This document shows positions 8,375-16,650 of a DNA stretch of 64,000 bases, piece after piece. This stretch comes from Sediminihabitans luteus. GTDB lineage: Bacteria > Actinomycetota > Actinomycetes > Actinomycetales > Cellulomonadaceae. The stretch covers positions 806,001-870,000 of the forward strand of contig NZ_PGFE01000001.1 of NCBI RefSeq assembly GCF_002797595.1, written 5' to 3'. The stretch's first letter is position 1. Every line of letters starts with the position of its first letter. The notes beneath the pieces were generated by a model. It ran no database searches. It saw only the letters and a program-made list of their open reading frames with translations, and was not told where the DNA came from. Both the position numbers and the translations under genes were made by a program.

Positions 8375-9784
8375 CTACCCCAGCGTGACCGTCACGGGGC
8401 TCGAGACGAGGAACCCCGAGGGGATCTCGGCGCCCGTGAGCTCCTGCAGCTCGCCCCACGAGTGGTCGGTCTGACGCAGCGAGTAGGAGTACACCTGCCA
8501 CGCCACGACGGCCTGCACCTGGTACTGCCCGGCGGGCAACGGCGCCCCGTCGCAGGTGAGGTTCTCCTCGTCGGGGGTGAGGCCCAGCGAGTCCACCCGG
8601 GCGGCGAACGTCTCGCCCGCCTCGAGGGTCGCGTACGCGTCGCCGCTGCCCGCGTACTGGGGGTAGCTCCCGACGACGACCCCGTCCTGGGTCACGAGGA
8701 GCCCGTCCGCCGCGGGCGCGGTGAGGAAGTCCCGCACCTCGACGCGGGCGTCGACGTCGGCCCTGATCTCGTAGTCGAACGCCTGGAGCCGGGAGTCGGT
8801 GAGCTCCTGCGCGCTGCTCGTGAGCGTGAGCGACGCCAGCTGCTCGGGCCCGCTCGGCGTCGGGGCCGGCGCCCCGCACACGAACGTCGGCTGCTCGTCC
8901 GCGGGGAACGCGGCGAGCGGCGACGCGAAGCCCGGCCCCGCGCCCTGGTCCGCCGGGACGGGGAGAGCACCGAGCCGCGTCGGTGCGTCGACGGCCGCGG
9001 TGAGGCTCCGCACGCTGATCCTGCCCGCGGAGTCCACCCGGATCTGCGCCGAGTACGCCGTGTCGAGCGAGCTCGCCCTGCGCACCGACGCGCCGTCCAC
9101 CACGAGCTGCGCCTCGGCGTACGGGCCGGGCGCGACGAGGCCGGACCCGTCGCACGCGACGAGGACGGCGTGCTCGTCCGCGATCGACCGCACGGCCTCG
9201 GGCCCGCCGTCGGTCTGCGCGTCGAACGGTGCGCGCGAGACCGCGACGACCGTGCCGTCCTGCACCGCGCCGACCGCGAAGGTCGCCCCCGCGTCGAGCG
9301 CGTCGACGAGATCCGTGCCGCCCGTCAGCAGCGCACCGTTCTCGTCCGTCTGGCCCGAGTACGTCGTGTACGGCCCCGCCGCGCGGTACTGGTAGACGGA
9401 GTCGTCCCCCACGGGGTCGAGGGTCGCGACCTCGACCCCGCACGCCGCGGCGAGCGTCGGGTCGACCGTCGGCGTGCCGTCCGCGGACGGCGCCGGGCTC
9501 GGGTCGGACGTCGGCCCCGCGGTCGCGTCCGGCGTCGGGCTCGACGTCGTGGCCGGCAGCACGGGGGCGTCCCCGCCCGGCAGGCCCGTGACGAGCGCAC
9601 CACCGACCACGAGGCAGGCGGCGACCACCCCCGTCACGGCGACGCCCGAGCGGTAGTGCCGGCGTCCGGCGGCCGCCCGGCCGCGCAGGTCCGCGAGGTC
9701 GCCCGCGGTGGCGTGGGTGCCCGCGGCGTCCGCCACGGAGCTCAGTGCCGACCGCAGGTCGCGGCCGTGGTCGTCGGTGGTCAT
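8375..9784 (-). CDS. Membrane-anchored protein coupled to a sigma factor (candidate anti-sigma factor)
   Basis: 469 residues from ATG 9784, overlapping the sigma factor stop by ATGA. It has a cytoplasmic N-terminus of about 45 residues, one transmembrane helix (about 47-68), a Ser/Thr/Pro/Asp linker and a large exported domain with several cysteines, including a segment reading CDGAPLPAGQYQVQA. No zinc anti-sigma HxxxCxxC motif is visible. Translational coupling to the sigma gene and the one-helix topology suggest an anti-sigma or sensor role, which I infer from context only. It has a paralogue at 12393-13628, also paired with a sigma factor. Confidence 0.7.
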   Translation of the reverse strand: MTTDDHGRDLRSALSSVADAAGTHATAGDLADLRGRAAAGRRHYRSGVAVTGVVAACLVVGGALVTGLPGGDAPVLPATTSSPTPDATAGPTSDPSPAPSADGTPTVDPTLAAACGVEVATLDPVGDDSVYQYRAAGPYTTYSGQTDENGALLTGGTDLVDALDAGATFAVGAVQDGTVVAVSRAPFDAQTDGGPEAVRSIADEHAVLVACDGSGLVAPGPYAEAQLVVDGASVRRASSLDTAYSAQIRVDSAGRISVRSLTAAVDAPTRLGALPVPADQGAGPGFASPLAAFPADEQPTFVCGAPAPTPSGPEQLASLTLTSSAQELTDSRLQAFDYEIRADVDARVEVRDFLTAPAADGLLVTQDGVVVGSYPQYAGSGDAYATLEAGETFAARVDSLGLTPDEENLTCDGAPLPAGQYQVQAVVAWQVYSYSLRQTDHSWGELQELTGAEIPSGFLVSSPVTVTLG

Positions 9785-10329
9785 GAGGCACCTTCCGTCG
9801 TGGTCGCGGGGAACTGCGGTGCGAACGGCCGGGCGGCGCCCGGGCGAGGTCCGAGCTCGCGGGCGAGCTTCGCGTTCGCGTCGTGCAGGTAACGCTTGGC
9901 GGTGCCCTCGCGCATACCGAGCCGGCGCGCGACCTCGGGCACCGTGAGGTCGTCGTAGTAGCGCAGGACGACGCACGCGCGCTCACGGGGCGACAGGCAG
10001 CGCAGCGCCGCCTGCACGTCGACGCGCGTGTCGACCGTCGGCGCGAGCGAGGCCCGCGCCGGGTCGTCGACGAGGCGCACCTGCGTGTCGCGCAGCCGCG
10101 ACGACGCGCGCCGCGAGTCGATGAAGATCGTCAGGATCGCGCGGCGCACGTACGCCTCCGCGAGCGGGAGGTCGTTCGCGCGGCGGCCCCGGCGGAACGT
10201 CTTGACGAACGCGTCCTGCACCACGTCGTCCGCCTCGTGCATGTTGCCCGTGAGCAGGTAGGCGTAGCCCACCAGTGCTCTGCGTCTGGTGCGGAACATC
10301 TCGTCCAGCACCTCGTCCCACTGCGCCAT
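9781..10329 (-). CDS. ECF sigma factor, SigE family
   Basis: 182 residues. Region 2 includes ALVGYAYLLTGNMHEADDVVQD. Region 4 includes LSPRERACVVLRYYDDLT followed by the helix-turn-helix with GMREGTAKRYLHDA. It would direct RNA polymerase to a small regulon, probably including its own operon. Start ATG 10329 gives the usual length before region 2. The stop overlaps the start of the membrane protein gene. A 14-bp tandem repeat (10351-10378) lies in the leader. The partner domain and the stimulus are unknown. Confidence 0.9.
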   Translation of the reverse strand: MAQWDEVLDEMFRTRRRALVGYAYLLTGNMHEADDVVQDAFVKTFRRGRRANDLPLAEAYVRRAILTIFIDSRRASSRLRDTQVRLVDDPARASLAPTVDTRVDVQAALRCLSPRERACVVLRYYDDLTVPEVARRLGMREGTAKRYLHDANAKLARELGPRPGAARPFAPQFPATTTEGAS

Positions 10330-10350
10330 CGCCCGTCCCCAGGGTTCGTC

Positions 10351-10378
10351 GTCGATCGTCCGGAGTCGATCGTCCGGA
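10351..10378. repeat. 14-bp tandem duplication in the sigma factor leader
   Basis: GTCGATCGTCCGGA occurs twice, back to back, 22 bp upstream of the sigma gene start. It could be a paired operator or part of the 5' leader. The unit contains the palindrome CGATCG. Confidence 0.6.
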
Positions 10379-10506
10379 ACATCTGTCGGAGCCTCAACGG
10401 CCGCCACGCCTCGATCGTTGGGGTTCGGTGCCGCATCGTACGGGGACGACGTCGCCGGGCTGTGCCGCCGGATGCCCCGGACCAGCCGACCGACCATGAT
10501 GGGGGC

Positions 10507-11775
10507 ATGCCCACGGCGCCCGACGACCACGAGATCGAGCTGATCCGCCGCTCCGGGGTGGCGCTGCGGGCAGGCCGGCTGAGCCTGTCCGCCGGGACGG
10601 GCTCGTACCGGGTCAAGGCGTCGATGGCCCGCGTCGCCCGCGCCGTCGGCATCGAACGGCACCACGCGCTCGTCACGCTCACCGAGATCACCGCGACCTC
10701 GCACCTGGGCGCGAGCTTTCGCACCGAGGTCACCGAGGTGCGCTCCGTCGGCATCAACGCCGACCGCCTGACCGAGCTCGAACGCCTCGCGCAGCGCCTC
10801 GAGGACAAGGGCCGGCGCAGCACGGTCGAGGAGGTCGCGCACGAGCTCGACCGCATCCAGGACAAGCCGCCGTTGTACCCCGTCGCCGTCAACGCCCTCT
10901 GGGCCGCACTCGCGTGCGCCGGGTTCGCGTTCCTCAACAACGGCGGCTGGGTCGAGCTGCTCGGCGTGTTCGTCGGCGCGGGCGTCGGGCAGGCCGTGCG
11001 CCGCACCATGATCCACCGTGGCTGGAACCAGTTCGGCGTCACCATGCTCGCCGCGACCGTCGCGTGCCTGCTGTACGTGCTCGTGCTGCTGGGGCTCCAG
11101 GGCCTCGGCGCGGACGCCGCCAACCACGAGGCCGGGTACACCTCGGCCGTGCTGTTCCTCGTGCCCGGGTTCCCGCTCGTGACCGGGGCGCTCGACCTCG
11201 CCAAGCTCGACTTCTCGGCGGGCGTGGCCCGCCTGACCTACGCGCTCATGATCCTCACGTCCGCGGCGCTCGCGGTGTGGGCGGTCTCGGAGGTCGCGGG
11301 ACTCGACCCGGTGCCCGCCGCCCCGCTCGGGCTCGACACCGGCCTGCTCGTCGTCCTGCGGGTCCTCGCGAGCTTCGTGGCGGCGGCCGGGTTCGCGCTC
11401 ATGTTCAACAGCACGTGGTCGGTCGCGCTCGCCGCGGGGTGCATCGGCGCGGTCGCGAACGTCCTGCGGCTCGCGCTCGTCGACGCCGACTTCCCCGTCC
11501 AGGGCGCCGCTGCGGTCGCCGCGCTCGTCGTGGGCCTCGTCACCGCGCTCGTGGCGCCCCGCATGAACGTGCCGCGCGTGACGACCTCCGTCCCCGCCGT
11601 CGTCATCATGGTGCCCGGCGCGGCCGCCTACCGGGCGATCTTCCACCTGTCCAACGGCGAGACGACCCAGGCCCTCGCGTACGGCGTCGAGGCCGGCCTC
11701 GTCGTCGCGTCGCTCGCGATCGGGCTGGCGTTCGCCCGTATGCTGACCGACCGCGAGTGGGGATTCGAACGCTGA
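10507..11775 (+). CDS. ThrE-family threonine/serine exporter
   Basis: 422 residues. An N-terminal cytoplasmic domain of the DUF1212/ThrP type (about 1-130, with RSGVALRAGRLSLSAGTGSY) is followed by about ten transmembrane helices. This matches the two-part architecture of Corynebacterium ThrE, which exports threonine and serine by proton antiport. ATG 10507 has a GGGGG ribosome-binding site. The gene sits between two sigma/membrane-protein pairs, divergent from one and upstream of the other in the same direction. Whether it belongs to either regulon is unclear. Confidence 0.85.
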   Translation: MPTAPDDHEIELIRRSGVALRAGRLSLSAGTGSYRVKASMARVARAVGIERHHALVTLTEITATSHLGASFRTEVTEVRSVGINADRLTELERLAQRLEDKGRRSTVEEVAHELDRIQDKPPLYPVAVNALWAALACAGFAFLNNGGWVELLGVFVGAGVGQAVRRTMIHRGWNQFGVTMLAATVACLLYVLVLLGLQGLGADAANHEAGYTSAVLFLVPGFPLVTGALDLAKLDFSAGVARLTYALMILTSAALAVWAVSEVAGLDPVPAAPLGLDTGLLVVLRVLASFVAAAGFALMFNSTWSVALAAGCIGAVANVLRLALVDADFPVQGAAAVAALVVGLVTALVAPRMNVPRVTTSVPAVVIMVPGAAAYRAIFHLSNGETTQALAYGVEAGLVVASLAIGLAFARMLTDREWGFER

Positions 11776-11835
11776 CCCCAACGGTCGCGGCAACCCGTGC
11801 GTCGACCAGGGTGTGAAGCATTCGAGAGGTGCCCG

Positions 11836-12396
11836 ATGACACGGCACGACGACCGGCTGAGCGCCCTCGTGGCGGGCCGCGGCGATGCGCTCGTGCGGTA
11901 CGCGTTCCTGCTCTGCGGGGACCGCGGGACCGCCGAGGACCTCGTCCAGGACGCCCTGGTGCGGGCGTTCTCGCGGTTGCGCCCGCCGCCCGAACCACCA
12001 CGCTCGCCCGACGAGCTGACCCTGCACGGGCCCGACGGCCGCACCACGATCGAGCACCTCGAGGCGTACGTGCGGGCGACGATCCTGCGCGGCTACCTCG
12101 ACTCCTACCGGCGGCGGCAGCGCTGGACGGTCCGGCTCCCGCTCGTCGCCGGCCCCGACCGGCACGAGGGGCCCGAGGCCGCCGTCGCGGACCGCACCGA
12201 CCTCGAGGCCGGCCTCGCCCGGCTCAGCCCACGGCAGCGCGCGTGCGTCGTGCTGCGGTTCCACGAGGACATGACCGTGCCGCAGGTCGCGCACGAGCTC
12301 GGCATCGCCGAGGGGACCGTCAAGCGGCACCTGCACGACGCGATGAACGCCCTCAAGACGACGATCGGCACCCCGACCGGAAAGGTCACGCGATGA
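11836..12396 (+). CDS. ECF sigma factor, SigE family (second copy)
   Basis: 186 residues, paralogous to the sigma factor at 9781-10329. Region 2 contains ALVRYAFLLCGDRGTAEDLVQD. An insertion of about 25 residues (PPPEPPRSPDELTLHGPDG) follows, then region 4 with LSPRQRACVVLRFHEDMT and GIAEGTVKRHLHDA. Start ATG 11836 has GAGAGGTG upstream. Its TGA overlaps the ATG of the membrane protein at 12393, repeating the coupling of the first pair. The two sigma factors may read related promoters. Confidence 0.9.
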   Translation: MTRHDDRLSALVAGRGDALVRYAFLLCGDRGTAEDLVQDALVRAFSRLRPPPEPPRSPDELTLHGPDGRTTIEHLEAYVRATILRGYLDSYRRRQRWTVRLPLVAGPDRHEGPEAAVADRTDLEAGLARLSPRQRACVVLRFHEDMTVPQVAHELGIAEGTVKRHLHDAMNALKTTIGTPTGKVTR

Positions 12397-13628
12397 GCGC
12401 CCACGACAGCACCCCGCAGCAGGACCCGTTCGAGGCCGAGCTCCGCGCAGGGCTCGGGCGCCTCGGCGCGACCGCACCCGCCGGCGCCCTCGACGCGCAC
12501 CTCCCCACGATCGCCCGGACCGCGCGCCGTCGCCGCGCCGCCAAGCGCACGTCGGCCGGCGCGCTCGGCGTCGCCGCGGTCGCCGCGGTCGCGGTCGTCG
12601 GGATCCAGCTCCCGGGCGACGACGGCGCGATCCCCGCCGGCCCGAGCCCGACCTCGACCTCGACGGTCGCCCCGACCGGCGGGTTCGTGGACGGGTCCGT
12701 CCCCGCCTGGCTCGAGGGCACGAGCCTCGCGTGCGGCGCGGACGCTACCCTGCTCGCGGCCGTCCCCACGACCGCCGCCGGGACCGACGTGACGATCACC
12801 GCGACCGCACCGCTCGCCGCGACCCGCGCCGACGACGGCGGGTGGGAGTACCGGCTCCCCTACGCCTTTCCCGCGCAGGAGGGCACGGAGCGGCTGCACG
12901 GGGTCCGGCCGACGCTCGCCTGGGTCCAGCACGGACGCGTCGTGGGCCTGGGTGCCGCGCCCGACCCCGCCACGGCCACCTCGTGGCCCGCCGACGTCCG
13001 CATCGACGGCGAGGCGCTCGCGGACGCGACCGACTACTGCGCCCCCGGGCCGGACGGGACCTACCCCGCGACCATGCCCGCGGGGGAATACACCGTCGTC
13101 GCCTACGGTCCCGTCTGGACGGACGAGCACACCCCCGGCGACGAGGTCTGGACCACGACGGCGCAGGCCTCGGCCCTGGTCACGCTCGGGGCGGACGGCG
13201 CGGTGACGTCGTCCGCGATCGCCGGGGAGGCCGGAGCGCCCGTGGTCCCGGGAGAGATCGCCCGCGACGTCACCGACGACCGCGGCGTGATCCCGACGAG
13301 CACGGGCACGGCGGTCGACGTCGCCCGGGCCGGGACGACGTACGAGGTGCGGGCGGCGTGCGCCGGCCGGGACCTCGGGACCGGGGAGGCGCTCCTGCGG
13401 TGGTCCCTGCTCGACGCCGCCACAGGTTCCGGTGCCCCCGACGACGCCGACCGCGAGGTCGCGGCCGGGACCGTCCGGTGCGTCGGCGGGCAACCCGGCG
13501 ACCCGGTCGCGGCGGACGGCACGCCGGTCGTGGCGCTCACGGCGGGCCACCCGTACCAGCTCGTGCTGCGCGCCCTGCCGGAGGACGTCACGACCGCGAC
13601 CGTGGTGCTCGCGCCCGCCGGCGACTGA
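12393..13628 (+). CDS. Membrane-anchored partner of the second sigma factor
   Basis: 411 residues: a cytoplasmic N-terminus of about 52 residues rich in arginine just before the membrane, one transmembrane helix (about 54-72), a Ser/Thr/Pro linker, and an exported domain with segments such as YCAPGPDGTYPATMPAGEY that resemble the LPAGQYQV segment of the protein at 8375-9784. I infer a paralogous sensor or anti-sigma protein. No catalytic motif or zinc anti-sigma motif is seen. The gene ends 6 bp from a convergent TetR gene. Confidence 0.7.
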   Translation: MSAHDSTPQQDPFEAELRAGLGRLGATAPAGALDAHLPTIARTARRRRAAKRTSAGALGVAAVAAVAVVGIQLPGDDGAIPAGPSPTSTSTVAPTGGFVDGSVPAWLEGTSLACGADATLLAAVPTTAAGTDVTITATAPLAATRADDGGWEYRLPYAFPAQEGTERLHGVRPTLAWVQHGRVVGLGAAPDPATATSWPADVRIDGEALADATDYCAPGPDGTYPATMPAGEYTVVAYGPVWTDEHTPGDEVWTTTAQASALVTLGADGAVTSSAIAGEAGAPVVPGEIARDVTDDRGVIPTSTGTAVDVARAGTTYEVRAACAGRDLGTGEALLRWSLLDAATGSGAPDDADREVAAGTVRCVGGQPGDPVAADGTPVVALTAGHPYQLVLRALPEDVTTATVVLAPAGD

Positions 13629-13634
13629 GCCGCG

Positions 13635-14516
13635 TCAGGAGGTGCGCGACGCCCGGGCCTGCACGTCGGCCCGGGCGTCGACCATCGCCGCGACCCCCGC
13701 GACGACCCGGTCGATCCCGAACTCGAGGTCCGTCGTCGCGGACCACGCGGCCGCCTGCGCCTCGCCGACCGCCGCGCCCACGCGGGCCGCACGCTCGTAC
13801 GGGCTGAGCTCGCCGATCGCGACGAGCACGTCCTCGTTCTCGGTCCACCACGCGTCGTCGGGCTGCTCGGCGTCCGACCGCAGGCGCTCGGCCTCGCGGT
13901 AGCGCCGTGCGGCGCTCGCCGCGGTGCTGACCACGAGCGTCACGGTCGCGTCGACCGTGACGTCGTCGAGCCCCGTGCCGTCGAGGGCGCCGAGCTCGAG
14001 GTCGTACTTGCGGGTCTCGCCGGGGCCGAGCACGGGGCGCGCGAGGTCGACGTCGAGCAGCCACGGGTGCTCGGTGAGCAGCGTCCAGTTCTCGTGCCCG
14101 ACGGCCCGCAGCCGCTCCTGCCACGTCGCGCCCGGCACCTCGTGCGACGCGCGGTACATCGCGGCGTACGCGCGGTCGACGACGAGGTCGACGAGGTCGT
14201 CCTTGTTCTGCACGTACGTGTACACGCTCATCGTCCCGAGGCCGAGCGACTGCGCGAGGCGTCGCATCGAGAGCCCGTCGAGGCCGTGCGCGTCGGCGAG
14301 CGCGAGCGCGGCGTCGGCCACCTCGGCGGCCGTGCGCGAGGGCCGGGGGCCGCGCGTGGCGCGGTCGCCCACACCCCAGAGCATCGCGAGCGTGCGGGCG
14401 GGGTCGCGCGGCCGGGCGGGCGTCGCGCCGCTCGCGTTCCTCGCGGTCGTTCTGCTGGATGTCCCGGCGCTGGTGGGCGCGCTGCTGGACGGCGTGCTGC
14501 TGTCGGCGGATGTCAC
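13635..14516 (-). CDS. TetR-family transcriptional regulator with TetR_C-type domain
   Basis: 293 residues if started at GTG 14516, or 249 from ATG 14384. I prefer the longer form because the segment DPARTLAMLWG before the helix-turn-helix is usual in this subfamily. The HTH contains LSMRRLAQSLGLGTMSVYTY. The C-terminal domain resembles the tetracycline-repressor-type ligand pocket. It ends next to a sigma-partner gene and is divergent from the aminopeptidase, with 88 bp between the starts, so it may control that gene. The ligand is unknown. Confidence 0.85.
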   Translation of the reverse strand: MTSADSSTPSSSAPTSAGTSSRTTARNASGATPARPRDPARTLAMLWGVGDRATRGPRPSRTAAEVADAALALADAHGLDGLSMRRLAQSLGLGTMSVYTYVQNKDDLVDLVVDRAYAAMYRASHEVPGATWQERLRAVGHENWTLLTEHPWLLDVDLARPVLGPGETRKYDLELGALDGTGLDDVTVDATVTLVVSTAASAARRYREAERLRSDAEQPDDAWWTENEDVLVAIGELSPYERAARVGAAVGEAQAAAWSATTDLEFGIDRVVAGVAAMVDARADVQARASRTS

Positions 14517-14604
14517 GCCCACACTCTGGCAGACGTGCGGCCCCGCACCGGGGAGCGCCGGGCCCGGAGCCGCTTGTCGACCCCGGAACGGGCAGACTGG
14601 ACCC

Positions 14605-15912
14605 GTGACCGACCAGACCACGTCCCCCGTCCCCGCCGCCGCCCGCACCCACGTCGACGACCTCGCCCGGTTCGTGACGGCGTCCCCCTCCTCGTTCCAC
14701 GCCGCCGCCGAGATCGCGCGCCGCTGCGTCGACGCGGGCTTCGTCCGCCTCGACGAGGCCGACGCCTGGCCCACGGGGCCCGGCCGGTACGTCGTCGTGC
14801 GCGACGGCGCGGCCGTCGCCTGGGTCGTGCCGGACGGCGCGACGCCGACCACGGGCGTCACGGTGCTCGGCGCGCACACCGACTCGCCCGGGTTCAAGCT
14901 CAAGCCGCGCCCGACGACGGGCCGTGCGGGCTGGTGGCAGGCCGGCGTCGAGGTCTACGGCGGGCCGCTGCTCAACTCGTGGCTCGACCGCGAGCTCGAG
15001 CTCGCGGGGCGCCTCGTGAGCACGGACGGCACCGAGCACCTCGTGCGCACCGGCCCGATGCTGCGCATCCCGCAGCTCGCCGTGCACCTCGACCGTGCGG
15101 TCAACGACGGGCTCGCGCTCGACAAGCAGCGCCACACCCAGCCCGTGTGGGGGCTGGGCGAGCTCGCCGGGGCGGACGTCGTCGCCGCGCTCGCCGCGCA
15201 GGCCGGCCTCGAGGGGTCGGACGTCGCGGGGTACGACGTCGTCGTCGCGGACACCCAGGAACCGCGGACCTTCGGCGCCGACGCGGCGCTGCTCGCGTCG
15301 GGGCGGCTCGACAACCTGCTCTCGACGCACGCGGGGCTCGTCGCGCTGCTCGACGTCGCCGACGGCGCCGGGGTCGAGCTCACCACGATCCCGGTGCTCG
15401 CGGCGTTCGACCACGAGGAGATCGGCTCCGGGTCGCGCTCGGGCGCGGCCGGCCCGTTCCTCGAGGACGTGCTCGCCCGGATCGGCGACGCGCTCGGCGC
15501 GGACGCGCAGGACAGGCACCGGGCGCTCGCCGCGTCGCTGTGCGTCTCGAGCGACGTCGGGCACGCGGTGCACCCGAACTACCCCGAGCGGCACGACCCG
15601 GCGAACCAGCCGCTCGCGGGCGGCGGGCCGATCCTCAAGATCAACGCCAACCAGCGGTACTCGACCGACGCCGTGGGCGCGGCGCTGTGGAACCGCGCGT
15701 GCACGGCCGCGGGCGTGCCGTCGCAGGAGTTCGTCTCGAACAACACGATCCCGTGCGGCTCGACGATCGGCCCGATCACCGCGACGCGCCTCGGCATGCG
15801 GACGGTCGACGTCGGCGTGCCGATCCTGTCGATGCACTCGGCGCGCGAGCTCTGCGCGGTGCTCGACCCGTGGTTCCTGACGCGCGCGGTGCGGGAGCTG
15901 TTCGCGCGCTGA
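14605..15912 (+). CDS. M18-family metallo-aminopeptidase
   Basis: 435 residues. It is a cytoplasmic di-zinc aminopeptidase that releases N-terminal, often acidic, residues from peptides. Metal ligands are visible as GAHTDSPG (H91, D93) and DHEEIGSGS (D269, E271/E272), and a later conserved SMHSARE segment precedes the C-terminus. Length and order fit the bacterial M18/ApeB group. GTG 14605 is the only start that begins the conserved N-terminus. A TetR gene is divergent. Confidence 0.92.
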   Translation: MTDQTTSPVPAAARTHVDDLARFVTASPSSFHAAAEIARRCVDAGFVRLDEADAWPTGPGRYVVVRDGAAVAWVVPDGATPTTGVTVLGAHTDSPGFKLKPRPTTGRAGWWQAGVEVYGGPLLNSWLDRELELAGRLVSTDGTEHLVRTGPMLRIPQLAVHLDRAVNDGLALDKQRHTQPVWGLGELAGADVVAALAAQAGLEGSDVAGYDVVVADTQEPRTFGADAALLASGRLDNLLSTHAGLVALLDVADGAGVELTTIPVLAAFDHEEIGSGSRSGAAGPFLEDVLARIGDALGADAQDRHRALAASLCVSSDVGHAVHPNYPERHDPANQPLAGGGPILKINANQRYSTDAVGAALWNRACTAAGVPSQEFVSNNTIPCGSTIGPITATRLGMRTVDVGVPILSMHSARELCAVLDPWFLTRAVRELFAR

Positions 15913-15974
15913 GCGGGCGCGCGTGTCGGCGTCCGCGGACCTGGTCCGGGGCGACGCCGCTCCGTGGCGACTGT

Positions 15975-16017
15975 GTATAGTGACCTATCCGTATAGGTCA
16001 CTATACGGATAGGTCAC
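15975..16017. promoter_or_regulatory. Nested-palindrome operator upstream of the membrane protein/XRE operon
   Basis: GTATAGTGACCTAT (15975-15988) and its exact complement (15993-16006) form a perfect palindrome with 14-bp arms and a 4-bp spacer. A second perfect palindrome, ATCCGTATA-GGTCAC-TATACGGAT (15987-16010), overlaps it, and a third ATAGGTCAC half-site follows at 16009-16017. The A/T-rich cluster stands out from the surroundings and contains TATAGT, a possible -10 box. It ends just before the ribosome-binding site GGAGGA. The XRE protein encoded in the operon is the obvious candidate ligand. Confidence 0.8.
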
Positions 16018-16033
16018 CATCCCTGGAGGAACC

Positions 16034-16432
16034 GTGCTCGCACGCTGGTCGTGGGCCGTGCTGATCGGTCTCGGCATCACCGGAGCCGTCGCGCTGCTCG
16101 CCTGGACCCTCTCCCCGGAGCACCCCGGAACCTCCGCGGTCGTCTTCGCGGCGACGGCCCTGCCGTTCGGCGTGCTGGTCGGCTGGGTCGTCGCGGTCGC
16201 ACGGCCGCCCGCGTCGACCACAGGGGACTCGGCCGAGTCCGCGTGGCTCGGCACGGCGCTGTCCGGGGCCGCGACCGACGTGGTCGTCGCGGCCGGGCTC
16301 GCGCTCGCCGTGGTGTCGGTCGCCGGGCTCGACCTGCCGGCGCAGCTCGTGCTCCTGGGCGTGCTGCTCGTGGTGCTCGCCTCGGCCACCACGCGCTACG
16401 CCCTGGCCCGCGCCCGGGCGGTCGGGGCGTGA
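16034..16432 (+). CDS. Small integral membrane protein in an XRE operon
   Basis: 132 residues with four predicted transmembrane helices (about 7-25, 36-55, 76-97, 102-120) and a short cytoplasmic C-terminus. GTG 16034 follows GGAGGA. It is coupled by a GTGA overlap to a 67-residue XRE repressor, a common pairing in Firmicutes and Actinobacteria of unknown physiological role. No transport or enzymatic motif is seen. Confidence 0.8.
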   Translation: MLARWSWAVLIGLGITGAVALLAWTLSPEHPGTSAVVFAATALPFGVLVGWVVAVARPPASTTGDSAESAWLGTALSGAATDVVVAAGLALAVVSVAGLDLPAQLVLLGVLLVVLASATTRYALARARAVGA

Positions 16433-16632
16433 GGAACAGCGTCCGCGCCCGGCGGCTCGCCGCCGGCTGGTCCCAGGCCCGCCTCGCCGAGCTGCTGGGC
16501 GTGACACGGCTGACCGTGATCTCGATCGAGAAGGAGCGGTTCGACCCGAGCCTCCCCCTGGCCTTCCGGATCTCGTCCGTCTTCGACGCACCGATCGAGG
16601 AGATCTTCGACCCCGAGGGTGCCGCACCCTGA
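16429..16632 (+). CDS. Small XRE/Cro-type HTH repressor
   Basis: 67 residues consisting of essentially one helix-turn-helix domain with RRLAAGWSQARLAELLGVTR and the C-terminal motif FDAPIEEIFDPE typical of stand-alone YozG/YdzL-type regulators. The GTG start overlaps the upstream stop. It probably binds the palindrome cluster 60-100 bp ahead of its operon and represses its own transcription. Confidence 0.88.
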   Translation: MRNSVRARRLAAGWSQARLAELLGVTRLTVISIEKERFDPSLPLAFRISSVFDAPIEEIFDPEGAAP

Positions 16633-16650
16633 CCCGCGCGGCGCAGCGTC

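Noticed and set aside
13924-14604. Longer N-terminus for the M18 aminopeptidase
   Set aside because: The frame is open upstream but overlaps the TetR gene on the other strand and lacks conserved sequence. GTG 14605 starts the known domain.
16034-16632. Toxin-antitoxin system
   Set aside because: The small protein is a four-helix membrane protein of ordinary type and the XRE partner belongs to stand-alone repressors. No toxin motif is seen.
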